Shown here: positions 1-5,439 of the stretch, in pieces
Numbering within the stretch: the stretch's first letter is position 1
Layout: each line of letters begins with the position of its first letter
Origin: Desulfobacterales bacterium
GTDB taxonomy: Bacteria; Desulfobacterota; Desulfobacteria; Desulfobacterales; BuS5
Reading direction: 5' to 3'
Length of the DNA: 7,369 nt
Assembly (NCBI GenBank): GCA_016735355.1
Contig: JAERRQ010000221.1
Span: forward strand, 1-7,369
Made by a program: the position numbers and the translations under genes
Notes under the pieces: model-generated
What the model was told of the DNA's origin: nothing
The model's input: the letters and a program-made list of their open reading frames with translations, nothing else
Databases searched by the model: none

Positions 1-39
1 TCATGGATGGATAAGGTGGTCAATGTAAATTGGCGGTAA
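1..39 (+). CDS. Possible C-terminal end of an upstream gene
   Basis: Reading frame 1 is open from the window edge to a TAA stop at 37-39 and gives the last 12 residues, SWMDKVVNVNWR. The other two forward frames stop sooner. The stop lies 13 bases before the DUF4157 start, a spacing that fits an operon. The fragment is too short to assign a family. In such a locus an eCIS structural gene would be expected here, but that is inference from position only. Confidence 0.3.
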   Translation, partial: SWMDKVVNVNWR

Positions 40-52
40 AAAAAATATAGCT

Positions 53-586
53 ATGAAAATAAAATCCAATAATAAAACAGAGAAAAGAAGCCTTGAGCAG
101 ACTAATGTTTCTTCCGGCGTTTCTTCCGGCTTGAAGGGTATTTCTATTCAGACTCATTTGCTGCAAAGGCAGGCCAATATAATAAATAACAGCCTTTATA
201 TGGCGAGGCAGCGAAAAAGCATTCAATACCTGGATACGCTGCAGAAAAAGAAAAGCAGGACAGGTCTGCCTGATGAAGTTCAAAGCAAGATGGAAAGATC
301 TTTTAATGCGGATTTTTCAGATGTGAGGATACACAAAAATTCATCAACAGCTTTTGAGGTGGGTGCGCTTGCTTATACTCAAGGCTCTGATGTTCATTTT
401 GCGCCGGGGCAATTCAGCCCGGAAACATCATCCGGCCAAAGACTCCTGGGTCATGAACTTACACACGTGGTTCAACAAAGAGAAGGCAGGGTTCAGCCGA
501 CTACGGAAGTTGCAGGCCTTCCGGTGAATGAAAATCCCGCATTAGAAGATGAAGCAGATCTTATGGGGATAAAAGTTTCAAGGTAG
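53..586 (+). CDS. DUF4157 (eCIS core) domain protein with HELTH metallopeptidase-like motif
   Basis: This 177-residue protein ends in a DUF4157 domain (Pfam PF13699, 'eCIS core'), a family frequent in eCIS loci. The domain runs from GLPDEVQSKMERSF (residue 71 on) through FSDVRIH, then LAYTQGSDVHFAPGQF (106-121), the zinc-type motif HELTH (134-138) followed by VVQQREGRV, and the closing LEDEADLMG (164-172). The family pattern suggests H134, E135 and H138 as metal-site residues, with an acidic residue of the last motif possibly the third ligand. Residues 1-65 are basic and look disordered. There is no signal peptide and no toxin domain after DUF4157, so this is a stand-alone copy. Whether it cleaves anything, or acts as a cargo-loading or maturation factor, is unknown. 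The ATG at 53 has only a weak ribosome site (GGCGG near 32). It leads the run of close genes ending at the GH18-like protein. Confidence 0.9.
   Translation: MKIKSNNKTEKRSLEQTNVSSGVSSGLKGISIQTHLLQRQANIINNSLYMARQRKSIQYLDTLQKKKSRTGLPDEVQSKMERSFNADFSDVRIHKNSSTAFEVGALAYTQGSDVHFAPGQFSPETSSGQRLLGHELTHVVQQREGRVQPTTEVAGLPVNENPALEDEADLMGIKVSR
107..130 (+). repeat. Perfect 12-bp tandem duplication inside the DUF4157 gene
   Basis: GTTTCTTCCGGC occurs twice back to back (107-118 and 119-130), encoding VSSG twice at residues 19-26. It lies in the low-complexity N-terminal part and keeps the reading frame. It is probably a small slippage duplication without functional effect. Confidence 0.75.
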
Positions 587-615
587 GAACGGGAACGAAA
601 TAACAGGGGGAAATT

Positions 616-927
616 ATGAACACTTTTGTATTGCAGGCAGAAAATAAACAGGAAAAAAATGCGGTTCAAAGAGTCAGGCAGCCTGAAAATAATGGGAAAA
701 ACATATCTGTTTTTCAAGATAACAGGCCATCTGCCGTAATTCAGAGAAAACTTGCTGAAATAGTACAGAAAAGTATGGATAAGGAAGTTGCCGGTCAAAA
801 GGCCGAGTTGGATGAGGAAGAATTGATGCAGGGAAAAGCAGCCCAGCTAGTACCTGAAGAAGAGGAAGAAGAATTGATGCAGGGAAAATTTTTTTCTAAA
901 AATAATACGTTGATAACCGACAATTAA
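616..927 (+). CDS. Short eCIS cargo-leader protein with acidic EEELMQGK repeats
   Basis: This 103-residue, soluble protein has no signal peptide. Its first half carries the leader typical of eCIS-associated cargo and DUF4157 proteins: VFQDNRPSAVIQRKLAEI at about residues 32-49. The second half has two copies of an acidic repeat, DEEELMQGK and EEEEEELMQGK, 17 codons apart. In larger members known to me, such leaders and acidic repeats come before a DUF4157 or toxin domain; here the protein stops 13 residues after the second repeat. Other frames past the poly-T run at 889-895 also stop at once, so a single-base frameshift does not restore a longer product. It may be a deletion remnant or a genuinely minimal leader protein. 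The AGGGGGA ribosome site at 605-611 is strong, so translation is likely. It sits 29 bases after the DUF4157 gene and 22 before the ATPase gene. Confidence 0.75.
   Translation: MNTFVLQAENKQEKNAVQRVRQPENNGKNISVFQDNRPSAVIQRKLAEIVQKSMDKEVAGQKAELDEEELMQGKAAQLVPEEEEEELMQGKFFSKNNTLITDN
817..888 (+). repeat. Two 21-bp direct repeats encoding EELMQGK
   Basis: The sequence beginning GAAGAATTGATGCAGGG is identical for 21 bases at 817-837 and 868-888, with starts exactly 51 bases apart and therefore in frame. Identity at the nucleotide level implies a fairly recent duplication or gene-conversion event. Such arrays may expand or contract. Confidence 0.8.
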
Positions 928-949
928 TAACTGACAGCTTTCTTTTAAA

Positions 950-2311
950 ATGGAGTGCGTGTTGGATATCAGTGGTAAAAATGCTTGTAGTCTTGAAAAA
1001 GAGATTCAATGGTTTAGTAAAGTCATTGAGGCACGGATTGCTCTTTATTTTGAGCATGATGAATGCAAATTTAATAAAATTGAGGATGTTAAAACGCCTG
1101 TTTTGCATGAATCGGAATCAAATTACGCAAGAATCGTAAATGATTACAAGATGGGGTTTGACGAACGTATTGTGCTTATCCTTGCCCTGATACCACATAT
1201 CCGACCCCAGGTACTGGACACATTTTTTATTAATAATAAAAATTTCAGCCGGCCATTTTCAGAATTTGGGGGCTGGAAAGGCAATACTCACGGCGGTTTT
1301 CTGCCGACAGGTGAAACCGCAGCCTTTATTCTTGCAGGCAGCGATCTTGCAAAAAGATTTCAAATTATACAGCTTTTTGAAAAAAGTCATTACTTTTATA
1401 CACAGAATATACTCAAAATAGAAAATCATGCCGCTAATGAGCCTTTTTTCAGCGGGATGCTGGTGATAACCAATGAATATTTAAATCTTTTTACATCAGG
1501 CAATTACCATAAACCTGATTACAGTATCAGTTTTCCGGCAAAGCTTGTTAAAACAAAACTGGATTGGGATGACCTTGTGCTGGGAGGTGAAATCCTGGAC
1601 GAGATAGCAAATGTCAAGGGGTGGCTTACTCATAGTAAAACAATCATGGAAACCTGGGGGTTTGATAAAGTTATAAAACCCGGATACAGAGCCCTTTTTT
1701 ACGGCCCCTCCGGCACTGGAAAAACCTTGACCGCAATGCTCATCGGAAAATCATCTACAGCGGATGTGTACAGGATTGACCTTTCCATGATGGTCTCAAA
1801 ATATATTGGTGAAACAGAAAAGAATCTTGCCAATCTGTTTGACCAGGCTGAAAATAAAAACTGGATTCTCTTTTTTGATGAAGCAGATGCCCTGTTTGGT
1901 AAAAGAACCCAGACAGTAAGTTCAAATGACAGACATGCAAACCAGGAAGTCTCTTATCTCCTTCAAAGAACAGAGGAGTTTCCAGGGGTTGTGATTCTGG
2001 CAACGAATCTTAAAGCTAATATTGATGACGCCTTTGCAAGGCGTTTTCAGTCAGTTATCTATTTTCCCATGCCGGATACCGGGCAGCGCCTGCGGTTATG
2101 GAAAAATACACTTAACAGTAAAAACTGTTTTGCAGATGATGTAAATCTTGAAGAATTTGCTGAAAAATATGAACTTTCAGGGGGGGCAATAATAAATGTA
2201 GTGCGCTACGGTGCTATAAAAGCGCTTCTTGATAACAGGAAAGATATCTCACATAAAGATCTTTGTAAGGGTATAGTTAAAGAGCTTATGAAAGAAGGTA
2301 AAACAGTTTAA
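950..2311 (+). CDS. eCIS-type AAA+ ATPase (Afp15/Pvc15-like)
   Basis: This 453-residue protein has a non-conserved N-terminal region of about 200 residues and a complete AAA+ module. The visible motifs are Walker A GPSGTGKT (252-259), Walker B ILFFDEAD (306-313), sensor 1 ATN (351-353) and the arginine-finger segment DDAFARRF (359-366). Around them, WDDLVL, KPGYRALFYG, VSKYIGETEKNLA and NQEVSYLLQR are characteristic of the AAA+ ATPases encoded in nearly all eCIS clusters. Their role is usually taken to be particle assembly or remodelling in the producing cell, though the exact substrate is not settled. All key ATPase residues are present, so it should be active. The ATG at 950 has no good ribosome site; a TTG at 962, with GGAG (952-955) six bases before it, is an alternative start that removes four residues. 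The gene follows the leader protein by 22 bases and precedes the GH18-like gene by 26. Confidence 0.93.
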   Translation: MECVLDISGKNACSLEKEIQWFSKVIEARIALYFEHDECKFNKIEDVKTPVLHESESNYARIVNDYKMGFDERIVLILALIPHIRPQVLDTFFINNKNFSRPFSEFGGWKGNTHGGFLPTGETAAFILAGSDLAKRFQIIQLFEKSHYFYTQNILKIENHAANEPFFSGMLVITNEYLNLFTSGNYHKPDYSISFPAKLVKTKLDWDDLVLGGEILDEIANVKGWLTHSKTIMETWGFDKVIKPGYRALFYGPSGTGKTLTAMLIGKSSTADVYRIDLSMMVSKYIGETEKNLANLFDQAENKNWILFFDEADALFGKRTQTVSSNDRHANQEVSYLLQRTEEFPGVVILATNLKANIDDAFARRFQSVIYFPMPDTGQRLRLWKNTLNSKNCFADDVNLEEFAEKYELSGGAIINVVRYGAIKALLDNRKDISHKDLCKGIVKELMKEGKTV

Positions 2312-2337
2312 ATAATGATCAGCAATGGTATGATAAT

Positions 2338-3927
2338 ATGGGAAAAAAATATGTTTTAATAAGAATCGGCGTCTGTTGTCTGTTTTTTTTATTCCAAATA
2401 TGTTTTGCAGAGGCTCTTGCTGAACCCAAAACCCCTTCTAATGAAGAACAAAAGCAAAAGTTTAATTTGAATTCAGCTTCTTTTATTCTATCTAATATAA
2501 ATAAAACCGCAGATGAGAAAACTTTGGAATACATAAAAAAATCGGATGAAGAGTTGAAACTTGTGTGGGAGAGTACTGAAAAATGCAGGTGTACTCCTAA
2601 CCTACCCAAAATAGTATATGGATTTTATCCTTTTTGGATTAAAAATGCTGCAATAGAGCTTGATTTCAGTATTTTATCACGTATTGGATATTTTTCGATC
2701 GCTCCTGATTATGGAGGGAATATAAAAAAGCAAGATCTGTTACATCTTAGAGATTCGGAATTTATAAAGAAAGCCCATCAATACGGAACAGATATTGATA
2801 TTGTATTAAGCCTTTACGATAGGGTTTCTGAATCAAAAGATCAGGGTAAGTTTGTGCTTGAAAGAGAACATATTGTTCAAAAGCTTATAGATCGTGTTGT
2901 TGAGGTTCTTGGACAGAGTGGGGCTGACGGTGTAACAGTTGTTGTAGTTCCTGACAAAATAGACGAGCAAAAGCAGCAAAGGTTGGCTAATTTTATTTAC
3001 AGCCTTGGCACCAGTCTTAAAAAAGCGGACAATCGATACAAGTTGAGTATTCTTCTTTTTGCTGAAAAAAAAGGTGGGAATGCTTCTGTTATAAAGGAGC
3101 TTGCTGATGTTAAAGAAAAAATTGATTTTGTCCTTTTTGAGATGAGCTGGCATGGCAAAGATGAAAGGCCGACTTGTAATTTGTATGAACAAAGGTTGCA
3201 TAAAAGAATCCGTGGCCTTATGGAAAACGGGATCAAGCCTGAAAAAATAATTCCTATAGTACCTGTTTATGGATTTAAAAGGGATGAGCTTTATGCTGCA
3301 ACTAAAATGGTATATATCTCTGAAATTGAAAAGCTTCTTTATGATCCTGCACAAAATGTACAAATAAAAAATGATTTTATTTGTCTTAAAAAAGATAAAA
3401 CCATAACATATTATGATAATCTTACTGATTTGGACGGAACATTCGATCTGATAAAAAAAAATGATACCGGAGGGATCGCCATATGGGCACTGGGGTTGGA
3501 AGAAGATCAGTCCGGCTTGTGGAAAATGCTTGAAAAAAATTTCAGTCCTGATGATCAGGACATTTCATATGTAAGGCGATTTATAAAAGATACTCCTGTT
3601 GCTACACCATGTATATGGATCTGCGCTTGCAGGGGCCCCTCCCGTATTGCTATTTTCTATATTATACCCGCAGTAATAGTTATTTTTAATTTTGCAGCAT
3701 GGTTTTTTTGTCAGGCCAGAACAAACTGCGATAAGTGGTGGTGGGTGATACCGGCCGGGTTTATCGCCTGGATTATTCTGTTTTACAGTTATATTGTTTG
3801 TGTGCATGGCTGGTGGAACAAAATCAGGGATGAACTCGGAATTGTCCTGGTTGTAACAATTATCGGGATACTTCTCGTATGTGCTTATAAAATCTACGGA
3901 GAGAGGATAAGGCAACGTCTTCCGTGA
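2338..3927 (+). CDS. Secreted, membrane-anchored GH18-fold protein lacking catalytic acids
   Basis: This 529-residue protein begins with a signal peptide: basic GKK, a hydrophobic core, and likely cleavage after ALA at 26-28. A GH18 (chitinase-like) TIM barrel follows. Its landmarks are KIVYGFYPFW (91-100, strand 1), DFVLFEMSWHG (263-273, strand 6 region), KIIPIVPVYGF (303-313) and GGIAIWALGLEED (378-390, last strand). The GH18 catalytic signature DGxDxDxE falls at 197-204 as DGVTVVVV. Only the first Asp remains and the catalytic Glu is Val, so chitinase-type hydrolysis is unlikely and glycan binding is more plausible. After a Cys-rich stretch (425-431) come three hydrophobic segments, about 437-458, 467-489 and 500-517. 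The barrel would therefore face the periplasm or exterior on a membrane anchor. Its position 26 bases after the ATPase suggests a role linked to the injection system, perhaps envelope anchoring or release; that is inference. No clear ribosome site precedes the ATG. Confidence 0.8.
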   Translation: MGKKYVLIRIGVCCLFFLFQICFAEALAEPKTPSNEEQKQKFNLNSASFILSNINKTADEKTLEYIKKSDEELKLVWESTEKCRCTPNLPKIVYGFYPFWIKNAAIELDFSILSRIGYFSIAPDYGGNIKKQDLLHLRDSEFIKKAHQYGTDIDIVLSLYDRVSESKDQGKFVLEREHIVQKLIDRVVEVLGQSGADGVTVVVVPDKIDEQKQQRLANFIYSLGTSLKKADNRYKLSILLFAEKKGGNASVIKELADVKEKIDFVLFEMSWHGKDERPTCNLYEQRLHKRIRGLMENGIKPEKIIPIVPVYGFKRDELYAATKMVYISEIEKLLYDPAQNVQIKNDFICLKKDKTITYYDNLTDLDGTFDLIKKNDTGGIAIWALGLEEDQSGLWKMLEKNFSPDDQDISYVRRFIKDTPVATPCIWICACRGPSRIAIFYIIPAVIVIFNFAAWFFCQARTNCDKWWWVIPAGFIAWIILFYSYIVCVHGWWNKIRDELGIVLVVTIIGILLVCAYKIYGERIRQRLP

Positions 3928-4022
3928 TAGTAGCCCTAATACTACGAAATTATATACTCATATCACCATCAGGGGATTTCAGAAATTGAAATTTTCTTTG
4001 GATAATCTGAATTTGATTAAAG

Positions 4023-4059
4023 TGGTCTTTATTATTCTATTTGTGAGGTATAAAGACCA
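4023..4059 (+). repeat. Perfect 10-bp inverted repeat upstream of the toxin gene
   Basis: TGGTCTTTAT (4023-4032) and ATAAAGACCA (4050-4059) are perfect complements separated by 17 bases. In RNA this gives a 10-bp stem; in DNA it could be an operator for a dimeric regulator. No U-tract follows, so it does not look like a standard intrinsic terminator. Confidence 0.6.
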
Positions 4060-4105
4060 TGGCTTAATAGTGATACAGTGAAAATAAAATCTATTATCGA
4101 TTTAG

Positions 4106-4122
4106 TGGTCTGTTATAGGCCA
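4106..4122 (+). repeat. Short hairpin repeating the TGGTCT core
   Basis: TGGTCT (4106-4111), a 5-base loop and AGGCCA (4117-4122) can form a 6-bp stem with one G-U pair. The left arm, within AGTGGTCT, repeats the left arm of the inverted repeat 83 bases upstream. Two related half-sites could be regulatory, but the sequence is AT-rich and chance is possible. Confidence 0.35.
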
Positions 4123-4171
4123 TTGAAAATACAATAATAATTGATAAAGTCAAATTTAAAAGGATTGAGAT

Positions 4172-4816
4172 ATGTATGCACAAGTAGAGAAGTCAAAAAA
4201 GAATAAAAGTCGGGCGGTTGCTAATTCTGTTGGTCAAAGAGAGAATAGGGGACAGCAAGGTTTTGGGCTTGTGGATAATCGTCCCGAATCTAAATCTATA
4301 GAAATCTTACAATGTAAAACAAAGAAATATTCATCTTTAGTACCACAACGCAATTCTACAGAAAACTTATTGAAATCAACAATCCAAAGATTTGCTGTAA
4401 CTGGAGCTGAACCAGATATATCAATAATAGAAGAAGATAGAAGGGGAGGACATACCGAAGAAAGGCATGTTAAAAAGTCAGATAGATACTTAAAGGAGCG
4501 CGCACCTGATACACCTGAAAAGATGGCATCAAGTTATACATCGTTAACAGTAGCCAATAACGAAACAAAAAAATGTATACATGAGAACTGGGATGTAATC
4601 AAGGAAGATTGGGAAGGTGCAGGCTTAGCAGGTAAGCGAGGTAATGTATGGTATACAGCAGACACATCAGGAAAATCATTTTTTTATAAAATTTTTGATC
4701 ATAAAGGGAGGAAAAAAAGTGCATCTACAATCAGATTAGGACTCGCCAGGTATAGACTTAATGGAAATGCGGTTATTGATGAAGTTTTTGTTAACACATC
4801 TCACCCAACAGTGTAA
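4172..4816 (+). CDS. Putative eCIS cargo toxin with RNase A-like (CdiA-CT type) domain
   Basis: This 214-residue protein has two parts. Residues 1-75 are basic and carry the eCIS cargo leader GFGLVDNRPES (30-40), related to the leader of the 103-residue protein upstream, then a linker ending in TIQRF. Residues about 90-214 match the bacterial CdiA-CT RNase A domain (RNAse_A_bac): GGHTEERHVKKSDRYLKER at 92-110, ASSYTSLTVANN at 119-130, and the final VFVNTSHP. In the Yersinia CdiA toxin, as I recall it, catalysis uses a His, an Arg 11 residues later, and a C-terminal Thr-x-Tyr. Here H94, R105 and T209 fit, while the Tyr position is H211. The likely activity is RNA cleavage in a target cell after injection. 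There is no signal peptide, as expected for cytoplasmic loading. AGGA (4161-4164) lies 7 bases before the ATG. No immunity gene is seen nearby. Confidence 0.8.
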   Translation: MYAQVEKSKKNKSRAVANSVGQRENRGQQGFGLVDNRPESKSIEILQCKTKKYSSLVPQRNSTENLLKSTIQRFAVTGAEPDISIIEEDRRGGHTEERHVKKSDRYLKERAPDTPEKMASSYTSLTVANNETKKCIHENWDVIKEDWEGAGLAGKRGNVWYTADTSGKSFFYKIFDHKGRKKSASTIRLGLARYRLNGNAVIDEVFVNTSHPTV

Positions 4817-4908
4817 TTTAAAAAGTTGTTTCATAAAAGCCCATAACATCCATCAAAGAGAATAAAAATAAAATCAGACTTTTCTAAGGCTTGGGGAGCA
4901 CCATAAAA

Positions 4909-5226
4909 CTATAATTCAAAGTCCGGATTTACGCCGAGCGCCTGGTCTTCACCGCCAAATTCAGCAATGGTTGCGGACAGATTTCTTGTTCCTCTGACCT
5001 CAAAAAGATAAATCATAGTTTCAATCGATTCCCGCTGGCAAAAATAATAGCGAAATGAAAAACGTTCACGGTTTGGAGTTTCAACAATATGATCCTGTTC
5101 AAACCAGTGGTAAAGCAGTTCTATCGTAGTATCGGAAGCGCCTGCATAATCGTTTTCCCGCCAGGCTTTTAAAAAAATGCAGGTTTTGTGCAATGGTAAT
5201 GGCTGAAGACCTGCGTCCTTTGACAA
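4909..5226 (-). pseudogene. Remnant of a type III restriction/DEAD-box helicase-like protein
   Basis: The 105-residue product contains FLKAWRENDYAGA, TTIELLYHWFEQDH, RFSFRYYFCQRESIETMIYL and IAEFGGEDQALGVNPDF. These resemble the region just before Walker A in type III restriction Res-subunit/DEAD-box helicase proteins, where family members continue into an MATGTGKT-type motif. Here the frame stops immediately after NPDFEL, so all helicase and nuclease motifs are missing. The start shown is a TTG at 5226 on the minus strand; the frame is open only to 5241, so the normal N-terminus is also gone. No continuation was found on the far side of the IS. It is best read as a decayed fragment, not a functional gene, and it points the opposite way to its neighbours. 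Confidence 0.7.
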
Positions 5227-5282
5227 CCTTTTCGGGTGACCTTAACAAATCCTTTGATAATATATTCCCGCAACCTTTGAGT

Positions 5283-5325
5283 TGAATCTTCCCGGCCGTC
5301 TAAAGAGCTGTTAGTAACCCTTTGA
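5283..5325 (+). repeat. Left terminal inverted repeat of the IS
   Basis: Compared with the reverse complement of 7194-7236, 24 of 43 positions agree by eye. These include the outer 10 bases (TGAATCTTCC) and the inner TAACC and TTGA blocks. The inner blocks could be transposase contact sites. Confidence 0.6.
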
Positions 5326-5390
5326 TTTCATATGATTTCTTGAAATATTTAGTGTAGTGACATAATTATTGCTAATTTTGCTTGTTATTG

Positions 5391-5419
5391 TTGACTATAA
5401 TTGATAAGTGTAGTAATAA
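5391..5419 (+). promoter_or_regulatory. Candidate transposase promoter
   Basis: TTGACT (5391-5396) stands 17 bases before TAATAA (5414-5419), about 20 bases ahead of the ATG. A perfect TATAAT also lies at 5396-5401, but it has no good -35 box at normal distance. Either could start transcription of the transposase. Confidence 0.35.
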
Positions 5420-5439
5420 AACAAAAGTTGGGGGCAATT

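Larger units (their letters stand above)
3928..4171 (+). other. Non-coding AT-rich spacer before the toxin gene
   Basis: These 244 bases have stops in all forward frames and no convincing gene. They hold two inverted repeats, annotated separately, and presumably the toxin promoter. A possible pair is TTGAAA at 4123-4128 and TAAAGT at 4145-4150 with a 16-base spacer, but the -10 match is poor. The gap contrasts with the 22-29-base gaps upstream, which suggests that the toxin has its own transcription unit. Confidence 0.6.

Noticed and set aside
885..927. A possible frameshift at the poly-T run truncating the leader protein
   Set aside because: Adding or removing one T leads to a stop within a few codons, so no longer protein is recovered.
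2833..3363. A 176-residue open frame on the minus strand
   Set aside because: It lies wholly inside the GH18-like gene, has a low-complexity Phe/Lys/Asn-rich composition and no recognisable motif; it is a shadow of the real gene.
3931..3947. A terminator hairpin after the GH18-like gene (TAGTA ... TACTA)
   Set aside because: The stem is only 5 A/T-rich pairs and no T-run follows, so it is not convincing.
4078..4137. A 19-residue GTG-started frame (begins MKIKSI, like the DUF4157 protein's MKIKSN)
   Set aside because: It has no ribosome site and is very short. The resemblance is a 13-base AT-rich match (TGAAAATAAAATC) that can easily arise by chance.
5270..5282. A target-site duplication flanking the IS
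   Set aside because: The bases outside the left end (CCTTTGAGT) and the right end (GGTTAAAAA) do not match as a direct repeat.
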